DNA from: Oscillospiraceae bacterium
GTDB lineage: Bacteria; Bacillota; Clostridia; Oscillospirales; Ruminococcaceae
DNA length: 64,000 nt
Reading direction: 5' to 3'
Assembly (NCBI GenBank): GCA_025757845.1
Contig: CP107211.1
Coordinates: forward strand, 2,232,001 to 2,296,000
The translations under genes were made by a program, and so were the position numbers. Shown here piece after piece: positions 49,585 to 60,270 of the stretch (positions within the stretch are counted from its first letter, which is position 1; every line of letters starts with the position of its first letter). The notes beneath the pieces were generated by a model. The model was not told where the DNA came from and did no database searches. It saw only the letters and a list, made by a program, of their open reading frames with translations.

Positions 49585-50478
49585 TCACCCTGCCGTGTGG
49601 CTGCACAGGTAATCCACCCAGGCCGTGTAGCCTTCCGGCTTGAGGTGGTAGCCGTCCGGCTGGGCGTATTCGGCCTTCAGGTCGCCGTTCTCGTCGGCCA
49701 GCACCTCCCACAGGTTGAGGAAATAGCAGTTCTTTTCCAGTGCCACGGCGGCCAGCTCATCGTTGATGCGGCACAGGCGGTCGCGGTTGAGACCCTCGTG
49801 GCCCTTTTTCACAGCCACCTCCGGCCGCACCGGGGTGACGGACTGCACATACACCGGCGTACCCGGCAGCGCCTGGGTGATCATATCCAGCATCAGCCGG
49901 TAATAGGTGAGAAAGCTGGTGTAATCGCTGTCCGTGCCCAGCACGTTGGTGCCCAGCAGCAGATACACTGCCTTGGGCTGCTGGGCGGTCAGGGCGTCCA
50001 GCGGCACTTCGGCTGCGCCGTCGGCCCGCTTGCAGCTGGTGCCGTTGACGATGGCATTGGGGCCCACCCCCCGGTAGGCGCAGAACATGGCACCCGGCAG
50101 GCCGGTGTCGTACATCTGCATGCCCTGGGTCAAGCTGTCGCCCACAAAGCTCACCTGTGAGAACCAGCTTTTTTCCACCGGGGCGGTGCGGGGCAGCGCC
50201 GCCATGCGGAAGTCCAGCGCCGTCGTGGTGCCAGTAGACAGCGTCTGCACCGTGAGCGGGCGGGTGGACGCATATTGCAGCGTGTTCCAGGTGTTGTCCT
50301 CCGTGATCTCCTGCAGGATGGTGTCCTGCCGTGTCTGGGCCGGGTCACGGTGCAGGTGCTTCCACATCACGCCCACCGCCCCCAGCAGCACCAGCAGAAA
50401 CAGCAGCCCTGCCGCCATAAAGCGCCGACGCCACCGCCGGTGCAGCACCCGCCGCCGGTATTCCTGATAATCAGCCAT
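49585..50478 (-). CDS. Membrane-anchored SGNH/GDSL hydrolase (297 aa)
   Basis: ATG at 50478 after AGGAGCG. A basic stretch and one membrane helix at residues about 20-40 (F-M-A-A-G-L-L-F-L-L-V-L-L-G-A-V-G-V-M) place the hydrolase domain outside the cell. Block I is V-G-D-S-L-T-Q-G-M with the active Ser. Block III is L-L-G-T-N-V-L with the Asn. Block V D-G-Y-H-L-K-P-E-G carries the Asp-His pair. SGNH enzymes deacetylate or de-esterify polysaccharides, lipids or peptidoglycan. The substrate is unknown; the family includes cell-wall and exopolysaccharide deacetylases. Confidence 0.88.
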   Translation of the reverse strand: MADYQEYRRRVLHRRWRRRFMAAGLLFLLVLLGAVGVMWKHLHRDPAQTRQDTILQEITEDNTWNTLQYASTRPLTVQTLSTGTTTALDFRMAALPRTAPVEKSWFSQVSFVGDSLTQGMQMYDTGLPGAMFCAYRGVGPNAIVNGTSCKRADGAAEVPLDALTAQQPKAVYLLLGTNVLGTDSDYTSFLTYYRLMLDMITQALPGTPVYVQSVTPVRPEVAVKKGHEGLNRDRLCRINDELAAVALEKNCYFLNLWEVLADENGDLKAEYAQPDGYHLKPEGYTAWVDYLCSHTAG

Positions 50479-50652
50479 CCTGTTCGCTCCTTTTTCTGGT
50501 GCGTGATGCACCGTTTTCCACTCTTAGTATACCATACCGGGCCGGGCCTGCAAGGGGCAAAACGCGCAAAAATCCATTGCCGGTTCCGGCTAAAAGCACC
50601 GGACGGTTTTGTACGCTGCTCCGTCGATGTGTGCAAAACCTCCGGCAAATAC

Positions 50653-50682
50653 TTGCATCCTCTATTGCAAATGTGTTATACT
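50653..50682 (+). promoter_or_regulatory. Promoter of the small conserved gene
   Basis: TTGCAT (50653-50658), 18 bases, TATACT (50677-50682). Confidence 0.65.
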
Positions 50683-50715
50683 GGAGTGAAATCAAACGAC
50701 AGGGAGGCTTTCACG

Positions 50716-51000
50716 ATGGCATTTACTCCGAAACTGACTTACAAAGGCAAGCCCCTCGTCCGCAAGGACAACGAGCTGTATTACGGCCGCATGACCGACC
50801 CTTATGTGCTTTATCTCCAGATCCTGACCACGACCCCCGTCGGGGACCAGCAGGTGGCCGATAAGGTGCATCTGATGCTGCTCTCCACCGACACCACCAA
50901 GGCTCCGCAGGAGCGCGTGGCACGGCAGACCACCAAGCATGGCCTGTACAACGCGCTGGACATCGGCAGCATCTGGCTGCAGAAGGCAAACGCTCAGTAA
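50716..51000 (+). CDS. Small conserved protein of unknown function (94 aa)
   Basis: ATG at 50716, 9 bases after GGGAGG. The 94 residues read like a compact alpha/beta protein: a Tyr/Lys-rich first half (T-P-K-L-T-Y-K-G-K-P-L-V-R, Y-Y-G-R-M-T-D-P-Y-V-L-Y-L-Q) and an R-Q-T-T-K-H-G-L-Y-N-A-L-D-I-like second half. No family is recognised with confidence. It has a clean promoter and is highly expressed-looking by codon use (many preferred codons), so it is a real gene. A MITE-like repeat follows. Confidence 0.75.
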   Translation: MAFTPKLTYKGKPLVRKDNELYYGRMTDPYVLYLQILTTTPVGDQQVADKVHLMLLSTDTTKAPQERVARQTTKHGLYNALDIGSIWLQKANAQ

Positions 51001-51005
51001 GATAG

Positions 51006-51141
51006 AATCCTCTCAGGCGCTGACGCGCCAGCTCCCCCGAGGGGGGGAGCTTCTTATCCCGCCGTAAAATGCTAATAAAGCTCTCCCTTTCGGGAGAGCT
51101 GGCATCGCGCAGCGATGACTGAAGCGATGACTGAGAGGGTT
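51006..51141. repeat. MITE-like intergenic repeat, copy 3
   Basis: Ends AATCCTCTCAGG at the left and CTGAGAGGGT at the right, with GCTCCCCC/GGGGGAGC and GCTCTCCC/GGGAGAGC palindromes inside. The duplicated GCGATGACT near 51113-51135 shows a small internal repeat. Confidence 0.85.
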
Positions 51142-51146
51142 TCCAC

Positions 51147-51190
51147 AAAAACAAAAGCATCTGCACGCAAATGCAGATGCTTTTTGTTTT
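51147..51190. terminator. Bidirectional terminator
   Basis: AAAAGCATCTGCA (51153-51165) pairs with TGCAGATGCTTTTT (51172-51185), flanked by AAAAC and GTTTT. Confidence 0.9.
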
Positions 51191-51214
51191 ATGCACGGGC
51201 AGGCAACCGGAAGA

Positions 51215-51814
51215 TTACTCCTCCGTCACCTCAAAGTCCAGGGGCTTGCCGCAGTTGGGGCACTTGGGCTCACCTTCCAGCAGCTCCTCTTCCTCAAACA
51301 CGGCAGTGGTGCCGCAGTCCGGGCAGGTCACCTCGTACTGCACGGGAGCATCCTCGTCGGGCTCTTCCTCGTCGCCTTCCAGCGCCACCTCGAAGGTCAC
51401 GCCGCAGTGGGCACAGTTGGCTTCACCGGCGTCCAGGTCGTCCTCGCTCACATACACGGTCTCGCCGCAGTTGGGGCAGGCCACCTCATAGAAGGGCTCG
51501 CTGGCGATGTCATCGTCGTTGGCGTCATCCGCATCCTCTTCGTCGTCCTCGTCGTCCTCGTCGTCGTCCTCGTCGTCTTCGTCCTCGTCTTCGTCCTCGT
51601 ACAGGTCGGCTTCCAGATCCTCCAGCTCATCGCTCAGGTCGTTGATCTGGTCGTATGCGCGGGAAAGATCCTCGTCCACGCTCTCCAGGGCCTCGGCCAT
51701 CTCCGCCAGCAGTGCGCTCATGACCTTGATGATCTTGCCTTCCTTGGTGGACTCATCCACGCCCAGGCCGTCCACAAGGCCCTGCAGATAGGCTGCCTTC
51801 TTGCTCAGTTCCAT
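51215..51814 (-). CDS. CD1247-like protein with acidic run and two zinc ribbons (199 aa)
   Basis: ATG at 51814 after AAGGAGG. Residues 1-70 form the alpha-helical CD1247 N-terminal domain (Y-L-Q-G-L-V-D-G-L-G, M-A-E-A-L-E-S-V-D-E-D-L). Residues about 73-100 are an almost pure Asp/Glu run. Then come two ribbons, each a pair of C-P-x-C knuckles (C-P-N-C-G ... C-A-H-C-G and C-P-D-C-G ... C-P-N-C-G). Such proteins are common in Clostridia; their function is unknown. The polyacid run plus zinc ribbons suggests binding to a basic partner or nucleic-acid machinery, which is inference. Confidence 0.85.
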   Translation of the reverse strand: MELSKKAAYLQGLVDGLGVDESTKEGKIIKVMSALLAEMAEALESVDEDLSRAYDQINDLSDELEDLEADLYEDEDEDEDDEDDDEDDEDDEEDADDANDDDIASEPFYEVACPNCGETVYVSEDDLDAGEANCAHCGVTFEVALEGDEEEPDEDAPVQYEVTCPDCGTTAVFEEEELLEGEPKCPNCGKPLDFEVTEE

Positions 51815-51836
51815 ACGATTGCCCTCCTTGTTGTTT

Positions 51837-51872
51837 GAAAAAAACCGGGCAAACGGTTGCCCGCTGCCCGGT
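51837..51872 (-). terminator. Terminator of efp
   Basis: On the minus strand ACCGGGCA ... TGCCCGGT followed by TTTTTT. Confidence 0.85.
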
Positions 51873-51886
51873 AACTTCTGAAAAAA

Positions 51887-52444
51887 TCAGACGCGCTCCA
51901 TATACTCGCCCGTGCGGGTATCAATGCGGATGTGGTCGCCCTCGTTGATGAACAGGGGCACACGGATCTCAGCACCGGTCTCGACGGTAGCGGGCTTCAG
52001 GGTGTTGGTGGCAGTGTTGCCCTTGACACCCGGCTCGGTCTGGGTGACTTCCAGCTCGATGAAGTTGGGGATCTCGACGCTGAACACCTTGCCCTTGTAG
52101 CTCAGCAGCTTGCACAGCTCGTTCTCCTTGCAGAACTTGAAGTTATCGGGCACATCGCTTGCGTTGACGGGGATGTCATCGTAAGTCTCGTTGTCCATGA
52201 AGTGGTACAGATCGCCATCCTCATAGCTGTAGGTCACGTCCTTGCGCTCGATGAAAGCCTGCGGGAACTTAGCGGTGGGGTTGTAGCTGGTCTCAACCAC
52301 AGAGCCGGTGATCACGTTCTTGGTCTTGGTGCGGACAAAGGCAGCGCCCTTGCCGGGCTTGACGTGCTGGAACTCAACGACCTGAAGAACCTGGCCGTCC
52401 TGCTCAAAGGTCACGCCGTTGCGAAACTCGCCTGCAGAAATCAT
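51887..52444 (-). CDS. efp: Translation elongation factor P (185 aa)
   Basis: Three OB-like domains in the usual 185 residues. The tip loop of domain I reads [12 protein letters not shown], with Lys at the residue that is modified in many bacteria. The C-terminal [16 protein letters not shown] matches the family end. EF-P rescues ribosomes stalled at polyproline. The modification enzymes EpmA/B or YmfI are not visible here. It is followed by the CD1247-like gene after a terminator. Confidence 0.97.
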   Translation of the reverse strand: MISAGEFRNGVTFEQDGQVLQVVEFQHVKPGKGAAFVRTKTKNVITGSVVETSYNPTAKFPQAFIERKDVTYSYEDGDLYHFMDNETYDDIPVNASDVPDNFKFCKENELCKLLSYKGKVFSVEIPNFIELEVTQTEPGVKGNTATNTLKPATVETGAEIRVPLFINEGDHIRIDTRTGEYMERV

Positions 52445-52551
52445 AGGAATTCCTCCATAAATTTAATCTCAAATGCTTATCGCATATCTTTATTTATTTT
52501 ACCCAATCCGCTGCCGTTTGGCAAGGGGTTTCGGCAAAAAACACGATGAAA

Positions 52552-53433
52552 TCACAAAATTTTTCTCAAATCCCGCGCTGCACGGTACATCTGCTGCATG
52601 GTGCAGGCATCCTCGGCCTGGGTGCCCGCGCTCTCGCAAATGACCACCGGGGCCAGCCCGCGCTCTGCCAGCAGCTCCATCAGCGGCTGCGGCTCCGGGC
52701 CGAACTGGGTTTCGGCAAAGGTCCAGTGCCGTTTTTCGCCGCCCTTGGAATACTCGATGCGGGAAAAATGCACATGGAACCGCCGGGCACGCTCATCCCC
52801 CAGTGCCTCGGCCATGCGGTCGAGGATGGCGGCATAATCGGCCTTGGACTGGATGCCGCCCAGCGTGCGGGCGTTCAGGTGCCCGAAGTCGATGCAGGGC
52901 GTGATGCGCTCATCCACACCACACAGGGCCAGCACCTCGTCCAGCGTGCCCAGCTGGCCCACCTTGCCCATCGTCTCCGGGCAGAGGGTCATGTCGGCAA
53001 AGCCCGCCTCATCCAGTGCTTCCACGGCACGGCGCATGGTGTCCAGCGCTTTTTCAAGGGCCGCTTCCCGGCTCTGCTTGCCGCAGCTGCCGGAATGGAA
53101 GATGATGCGTTTTCCGCCCAGCGCCCGGCACACCGCCGCGCTCTGCAGCAGGTACTGGATGCTGTTCAGCCGCTTGTCCTCTTCCAGGCTGGACATGCTG
53201 ATGTAATAGGGCGCGTGCACACTGAACAGGATGTCCTTCGGGGCGGCAAGGGCGGCCATCTTCGCGGCCTTGTCCAGCCCCAGGCGCACCCCGCGCCCAC
53301 ACTGGTACTCAAAGGCGTTCAGGCCCATCTTTGCGGTGTACTCCGGCACCTCCAGGCTGGTCTTGTACCCCTGGGCGGCAAAGCTGTCGCTGGTGCCGGC
53401 CGTGCCGAACCGGATTTTCCAATCGTCGCTCAC
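52552..53433 (-). CDS. TIM-barrel protein, endonuclease IV-like (293 aa)
   Basis: The start is GTG at 53433, which overlaps the stop of yqeG (GTGA) and follows GGGGAGGG. Xylose-isomerase-type barrel motifs with endonuclease IV metal ligands are visible: H-A-P-Y-Y-I-S, I-F-H-S-G-S, C-P-E-T-M-G, C-I-D-F-G-H-L-N-A-R, H-V-H-F-S-R-I and a late I-C-E-S. This ligand series resembles the three-zinc site of Nfo (deoxyribonuclease IV), which cleaves abasic sites. The N-terminal part differs from typical Nfo, so a sugar-phosphate isomerase is the alternative. It forms an operon with yqeG. Confidence 0.8.
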   Translation of the reverse strand: MSDDWKIRFGTAGTSDSFAAQGYKTSLEVPEYTAKMGLNAFEYQCGRGVRLGLDKAAKMAALAAPKDILFSVHAPYYISMSSLEEDKRLNSIQYLLQSAAVCRALGGKRIIFHSGSCGKQSREAALEKALDTMRRAVEALDEAGFADMTLCPETMGKVGQLGTLDEVLALCGVDERITPCIDFGHLNARTLGGIQSKADYAAILDRMAEALGDERARRFHVHFSRIEYSKGGEKRHWTFAETQFGPEPQPLMELLAERGLAPVVICESAGTQAEDACTMQQMYRAARDLRKIL

Positions 53434-53933
53434 AGGGTCTTCCCTCCCCGGTCGTAATATTCCTGCCAGTGTTTTTTCTCCCACTTGCGCTTGAGGATGA
53501 CCTGCGCGCCCAGGTCCGGGCCGCGGGGGATCACCATCAGGCCGGGGATGCCGTACAGGGCGGCAGCCATCCGGTCGGCATAGAGCTGGTCGCCCACCAT
53601 GGCCATCTGGCTGTGCTTCACGCCCATGCGGTGCTGTGCCGCCATCAGCGCAAAGGGCAGGGGCTTGGCCGAGCGGTACAGATAGGCAAGGCCCAGCTTC
53701 TGCGCAAAGGGACGCACCCGCTTTTCGGCCCCGTTGGACACGATGGTCAGCCGGACCCCGGCTTTGCGCATGGTGTCCAGCCACCCGGCCACCTCGTCCG
53801 GCAGCTCCTGGCTGCGGTCGGCGGTGAGGGTGTTGTCGATGTCCAGCACCAGTGCCCGGATGCCCTTTTGTGCCAGCCATTCCGGCGTGATGTGGGTCAC
53901 GTCCTTGAAAACGTATTCGGGGGTGATGAGCAT
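53430..53933 (-). CDS. yqeG: YqeG-family HAD-IIIA phosphatase (167 aa)
   Basis: HAD motif I is A-L-V-L-D-I-D-N-T-L, motif II is L-T-I-V-S-N-G, and motif IV is M-V-G-D-Q-L-Y-A-D. The protein opens I-T-P-E-Y-V-F-K-D-V-T, usual for YqeG. YqeG dephosphorylates phosphatidylglycerophosphate-like or other phosphate esters; in cyanobacteria and plants its relative is a PGP phosphatase. It is followed with a 4-base overlap by the TIM-barrel gene. Confidence 0.9.
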   Translation of the reverse strand: MLITPEYVFKDVTHITPEWLAQKGIRALVLDIDNTLTADRSQELPDEVAGWLDTMRKAGVRLTIVSNGAEKRVRPFAQKLGLAYLYRSAKPLPFALMAAQHRMGVKHSQMAMVGDQLYADRMAAALYGIPGLMVIPRGPDLGAQVILKRKWEKKHWQEYYDRGGKTL

Positions 53934-53950
53934 AGTAGTTCTCCCTGAAA

Positions 53951-53984
53951 TGAAAATAGGAGAGCCTGCAGAACAGGCTCTCCT
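53951..53984 (-). terminator. Terminator of rpsU
   Basis: AGGAGAGCCTG-cagaa-CAGGCTCTCCT (53958-53984 on the plus strand). On the minus strand it ends in TATTTTCATTT. Confidence 0.8.
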
Positions 53985-54042
53985 ACATCGGCGTTAGCAA
54001 CGCGTTTGAAATCAAAAGCAACGTGCGATTTCAAGCAGTTAA

Positions 54043-54219
54043 TTACTTGAACTTGCGCTTGCGGGCTGCTTCGGACTTCTTCTTGCGCTTAACAGACGGC
54101 TTCTCGTAAGCCTCGCGCTTACGGACCTCTGCGAGCACACCGCTGCGGGCAGTGCTGCGCTTGAAGCGACGCAGTGCGCTCTCCAGCGACTCGCCCTCTT
54201 TAACACGAATTTCCGACAT
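54043..54219 (-). CDS. rpsU: 30S ribosomal protein S21 (58 aa)
   Basis: The product opens [21 protein letters not shown] and ends in a Lys/Arg-rich helix ([15 protein letters not shown]), both hallmarks of S21. S21 helps mRNA binding by the 30S subunit. The gene has its own near-consensus promoter and terminator. Confidence 0.97.
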   Translation of the reverse strand: MSEIRVKEGESLESALRRFKRSTARSGVLAEVRKREAYEKPSVKRKKKSEAARKRKFK

Positions 54220-54282
54220 CTTATTCCCTCCCTTGGACCGTGAGGCAGGAATTTCGTTGTTACATGGTAACTAACAGTAGAC

Positions 54283-54311
54283 AGTATAGCGCATTTTATC
54301 CGGTTCGTCAA
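54283..54311 (-). promoter_or_regulatory. Promoter of rpsU
   Basis: On the minus strand TTGACG (54311-54306), 17 bases, TATACT (54288-54283). Confidence 0.85.
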
Positions 54312-54440
54312 CCTTTTTTTGAAAGTTTTTTGCTCAAAACTTTTGAAAAGATTTTGAACAACCGTTCCCGGGTGTTCTGCGCGCCGGTCCGCCTCTGCGG
54401 GTGATGATATGTTCACGCTTTTTCAGCGGAGCAGCAGTTC

Positions 54441-56990
<2,550 letters not shown>

Positions 56991-57048
56991 GTTTGTAATC
57001 AGCTCCAGACTTTTCTTTTGCAAATACCTCGATCGGAATGATTTATGT

Positions 57049-57066
57049 TTAAGGCAGCTGCCTTAA
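57049..57066. promoter_or_regulatory. Perfect palindrome between leuS and rsfS
   Basis: TTAAGGCAGCTGCCTTAA is an 18-bp perfect palindrome. On the plus strand it is followed by CCCTTTTTT. On the minus strand it lies 9 bases after the stop of rsfS, so it may be a processing site or a weak internal attenuator. Confidence 0.45.
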
Positions 57067-57074
57067 TCCCTTTT

Positions 57075-57458
57075 TTACTCGATGGTGCTGTCCGGGGTCA
57101 GGTACTCCGAAATATCCACCGGCTCGCCGTCGGCCCACAGGTGTTCCAGATCGTAATAGGTGCGGGTGTTGGGCACAAAGACGTGCACGATGACGTTGGA
57201 GTAGTCCAGCAGCACCCAGTTCTTGGAGTCGTAGCCCTCCGTGCTGTAGGGCTCCAGACCCTTCTGCGAGAGCTCGAACTCCACCTCATCGGCCAGAGAA
57301 GCCACCTGGGTGGTGGAGGTGCCGGAGGCGATGACAAAGTAATCGGTGAGGACGGTCAGGCTCTCCACCTTGAGCACCCGCACATCGTGGGCCTTTTTCT
57401 TGTCCAGGATCTTGGCGATCTCAATGGCAAGGGCCTTGCTGTCGTTGAAATTTTCCAT
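57075..57458 (-). CDS. rsfS: Ribosome silencing factor RsfS (127 aa)
   Basis: The product shows the RsfS/Iojap core V-L-T-D-Y-F-V-I-A-S-G-T-S-T-T-Q-V, then W-V-L-L-D-Y-S-N-V-I-V-H-V-F and Y-Y-D-L-E-H-L-W. It binds L14 of free 50S subunits and blocks joining to 30S in starvation. The order YqeK-LCP-RsfS is conserved in Firmicutes. The length is a little above the usual 105-120. Confidence 0.94.
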   Translation of the reverse strand: MENFNDSKALAIEIAKILDKKKAHDVRVLKVESLTVLTDYFVIASGTSTTQVASLADEVEFELSQKGLEPYSTEGYDSKNWVLLDYSNVIVHVFVPNTRTYYDLEHLWADGEPVDISEYLTPDSTIE

Positions 57459-57513
57459 AGGTTTCTCCCTTCTGTAAAAGGTCTTTCCGGCACGCGGAAA
57501 GCGCCTGTCAGGT

Positions 57514-58908
57514 TCAGTTTGCGGAACCGGCAGCCTGACCGTCGGTGGTCACAGCGCCGGAAAGATCGGTGTTGCCGTTCAGGATGGCATCGTCCGACTC
57601 CTTGTCGATGCGGCCCATATACTGCACGTTGGCGTCCGTGGAAGCGGTGCCGTGGGGCCACTGATCGGTGACGAGGTGCATCTCGCTCACGTCGATGGGG
57701 CCGGTGTAGGTGCAGAAATACTGGTTGAGCAGCGCTGCAATGGAGCCGGCATCCGGCACCACGCAGGAGTAGCCGTTAAAGCTGTCGGTCTTGCCCACGT
57801 TGGGCACGCCCATGAACACCGGCGTCTGGGCCAAGATGATGTTGGAACTGTCGATCTTCAGGAAGGACACCACCAGCTTTGCGATGGTGGAGGTGTCCAT
57901 ATCCGTCTTGATATAGTTCTTGAACACCAGCGGCAGCTGGTTCAAGATGTCGGTCACGCCCATGGAGCGGGCACGCTTGAACAGGCCGGCGTAGAAATAG
58001 CGCTGCATGTTCAGGCGGTCGATGTCCGAGTTGGCGTAGCCGTCGCCGTGGCGGCAGCGCACGAAGAACTCAGCCGAGGCGCCGTCCAGATTGCGGTAGC
58101 CCTTGATCAGCTTGCTGCCGCCGTAGGACATATCGTGGGGGATATACACCTCGATGCCTCCGAAGTTGTCCACCATTTCCACCAGTGCCTGCATGTCCAC
58201 GCTGACGTAGTAGTCCACGGGCAGGCGGTACTGGTCGTAGATCACATCGGCCAGCGCGGCGATGCTGCCGCCGTTGGACAGAGCCACCGAGTTGATCTGG
58301 TAGTTGGAGGCGGCGTAGGTCTTGCCGTTGGACAGGGTGATCTTTCTGTTCTGAGTGGCCACCAGACTGTTGCGGGGGATCTGCAGCATGTGCAGCGCCC
58401 CGTTCTTGATGTCGAACTGGCAGTACAGGATCATGTCCGTCATGCCGTCGTTGGAGCTGGCATCACTGTAGTTGCGGCCTTCCTCGTAGTCGATGCCGCA
58501 GACCAGGATGTTCACCACATCGCCCTTGTACTCCTCGGCGGTCTTGACCTCTTCCTGAATGGTGGGGGTGCTGTCGTCCGGGCGGAGGCTGTCCTCCACC
58601 TTGTTCAACATGCTCACACCGTACACTACGACGCCCGACACCACGGCGATCACCGCCATGACCACCGCAAACGGCAGCCAGAGCGGAGTTTTTTTCTTTT
58701 TCTTGCGGCGGCGGGGCGGTTCAACCTGCCGGGCCGGCTGTGCCGAATGGCGCGGCGGCGCACTGCGTCCGCTGCCGGACGTGCTGCCTGCAGCCGGTCT
58801 GCCGGATGTTCCGGTCGTTCCGGTGGTCGGACGCGGGGCGGCCTTTGCGGCCTGATCCGGCCGGTTCAGCGAGCGGTCTGTGTTAATGCGGCGTGGCGCT
58901 TGACTCAT
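57514..58908 (-). CDS. LytR-CpsA-Psr family phosphotransferase (464 aa)
   Basis: A long, disordered, Arg/Pro/Thr/Gly-rich cytoplasmic N-terminus (about 75 residues, including R-R-R-K-K-K-K-K) precedes one membrane helix (W-L-P-F-A-V-V-M-A-V-I-A-V-V-S-G-V-V-V). The LCP domain shows N-D-G-M-T-D-M-I-L, the I-P-R-N-S motif, Y-Q-I-N-S and R-C-R-H-G-D-G-Y-A-N-S-D-I-D-R. LCP enzymes attach teichoic acid, capsule or other polymers to peptidoglycan. The N-terminal tail is longer than in most members. It lies between yqeK and rsfS. Confidence 0.93.
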   Translation of the reverse strand: MSQAPRRINTDRSLNRPDQAAKAAPRPTTGTTGTSGRPAAGSTSGSGRSAPPRHSAQPARQVEPPRRRKKKKKTPLWLPFAVVMAVIAVVSGVVVYGVSMLNKVEDSLRPDDSTPTIQEEVKTAEEYKGDVVNILVCGIDYEEGRNYSDASSNDGMTDMILYCQFDIKNGALHMLQIPRNSLVATQNRKITLSNGKTYAASNYQINSVALSNGGSIAALADVIYDQYRLPVDYYVSVDMQALVEMVDNFGGIEVYIPHDMSYGGSKLIKGYRNLDGASAEFFVRCRHGDGYANSDIDRLNMQRYFYAGLFKRARSMGVTDILNQLPLVFKNYIKTDMDTSTIAKLVVSFLKIDSSNIILAQTPVFMGVPNVGKTDSFNGYSCVVPDAGSIAALLNQYFCTYTGPIDVSEMHLVTDQWPHGTASTDANVQYMGRIDKESDDAILNGNTDLSGAVTTDGQAAGSAN

Positions 58909-58981
58909 GTTTCTAGGCTCCTTCAGCTTTCACGGTGCTGCAGAAAAACGCAGTTCTCTGCAAAAACCTGTCATACGTCAT

Positions 58982-59010
58982 AGTATAGCATCGTCCGGCA
59001 GAATCTGCAA
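58982..59010 (-). promoter_or_regulatory. Internal promoter of the LCP gene
   Basis: On the minus strand TTGCAG (59010-59005), 17 bases, TATACT (58987-58982), 74 bases upstream of the start. Confidence 0.6.
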
Positions 59011-59042
59011 TCGGTTTTGCAGCCCTGCCCCTGCAACGGTTT

Positions 59043-59627
59043 TTAAGCGTTTTCTCCATTCTGTGCACTGTGGGCCAGAATATCCTCGTAGGCAGCTTTT
59101 GACATGGGGTCCAGCGGTTTGCCCTGGGAGAGCACAAAATCGTTGGTCTGCTTCAGGGCCGCCAGCATGGCCGCGTCCAGGTCCTTCAGCTCCAGCTTGC
59201 GCAGCTTTTCCACACCGGGCCAGTCCCGCTCGGCGCTGGTCATATCGGCCAGATACAGGATCTTGTCCAGCTGGGTCATGCCCGGCTTGCCCGCCGTATG
59301 GCAGGCAATGGCGCTGAGCACGGCTTCGTCGGTCACGCCCCATTCGGTGCGGGCCAGAATGGACGCGCACACGCCGTGCCACACCGGCGTGGGGCGCTCT
59401 TCCCCGCCCTCGGCGTATTCCGGGTGCGCCTGCATGATGGCGCGCATCTCGTCCTTGCTGATCTCCTTGGCCGCGTCGTGCAGCAGGGCGGCCAGCGCCG
59501 CCTGCTCCTCGTCGGCACCGTAGTGCTTTGCCAGCTTGACGGCCATTTTTTTCACATTGATGGTATGCTCGTAGCGCTTGTCGCTCAGGCGGCTGCGCAC
59601 AAGCTCCTTTGCCTGTTTGAGGTTCAT
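59043..59627 (-). CDS. yqeK: YqeK-type HD phosphohydrolase (194 aa)
   Basis: The HD metal site is visible as Y-E-H-T-I-N-V, L-L-H-D-A-A-K-E, H-G-V-C-A and C-H-T-A-G-K-P-G-M, then Y-L-A-D-M. YqeK is a symmetrical diadenosine-tetraphosphate hydrolase (Ap4A to 2 ADP) in Firmicutes. It lies 16 bases after nadD and usually pairs with it. The length is normal. Confidence 0.93.
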   Translation of the reverse strand: MNLKQAKELVRSRLSDKRYEHTINVKKMAVKLAKHYGADEEQAALAALLHDAAKEISKDEMRAIMQAHPEYAEGGEERPTPVWHGVCASILARTEWGVTDEAVLSAIACHTAGKPGMTQLDKILYLADMTSAERDWPGVEKLRKLELKDLDAAMLAALKQTNDFVLSQGKPLDPMSKAAYEDILAHSAQNGENA

Positions 59628-59642
59628 TGCGTGGTACTTCCT

Positions 59643-60269
59643 TTACGTTTGGTACAGATGCTCCCGCCGGATGACGGCGCGCACCGCTTCCGGCAGTTCC
59701 TCCGCGCAGTCCTCCCCGGCGGCAAGGCGCTGGCGGAGGGCACTGGACGCCATGGGCAGGGCCGTGACCGGGGCAAACAAAATGCGCTGCCCCGCCGGGT
59801 CCAGCTGCCGGGCCTTGGCGCACAGCTCCGGGGCGTCGCCTGCATTGCGGCTGGTCACCACCAGATGGGCCAGCCGCAGGATGTCCTGCCAGCGGTGCCA
59901 GCCGTCAAAGCTGAGCAGCATATCGCTGCCGACGGCCAGATACAATTCTCCTTCCGGGTCCTGCGCGGCCAGCATCTCCACCGTGAGCACCGTGTAGTTG
60001 CGGCGGCCCGCCTCGGCCTGGGCGATCTCCCAGCTGCTGACTTCCAGCTGCGGGGTCACGGCCTCCTCCCCCTGTGCCAGCTGCCGGAAGCAGCTGCACA
60101 TCTCCAGACGCAGCGCCGCCGGGGCAGCCGTGTGCTGTTTGAAGGGCGAAAGCCCTGCCGGCATCACCACCACCCGGTCCGGGCGGACACAGGCAGCAGC
60201 GGCCCGCAGGTTGTTCAGGTGGCCGTTGTGGGGCGGGTCGAAGCTGCCGCCATAGAGCAGCGTTTTCAT
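59643..60269 (-). CDS. nadD: Nicotinate-nucleotide adenylyltransferase NadD (208 aa)
   Basis: The nucleotidyltransferase fold shows G-G-S-F-D-P-P-H-N-G-H-L at the start and V-G-S-D-M-L-L in the middle. Near the end the usual I-S-S-T-x-I-R reads M-A-S-S-A-L-R, a small deviation. NadD makes NaAD from nicotinate mononucleotide and ATP on the way to NAD. It follows yhbY with a 1-base gap. The cytosolic NAD route also links to the amidase activity of CinA elsewhere in the window. Confidence 0.95.
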   Translation of the reverse strand: MKTLLYGGSFDPPHNGHLNNLRAAAACVRPDRVVVMPAGLSPFKQHTAAPAALRLEMCSCFRQLAQGEEAVTPQLEVSSWEIAQAEAGRRNYTVLTVEMLAAQDPEGELYLAVGSDMLLSFDGWHRWQDILRLAHLVVTSRNAGDAPELCAKARQLDPAGQRILFAPVTALPMASSALRQRLAAGEDCAEELPEAVRAVIRREHLYQT

Positions 60270-60270
60270 C

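Noticed and set aside
52552..53880. 442-codon version of the TIM-barrel gene
   Set aside because: The first 150 codons overlap yqeG in another frame and look random. The GTG at 53433 has a ribosome site and a GTGA overlap with yqeG.
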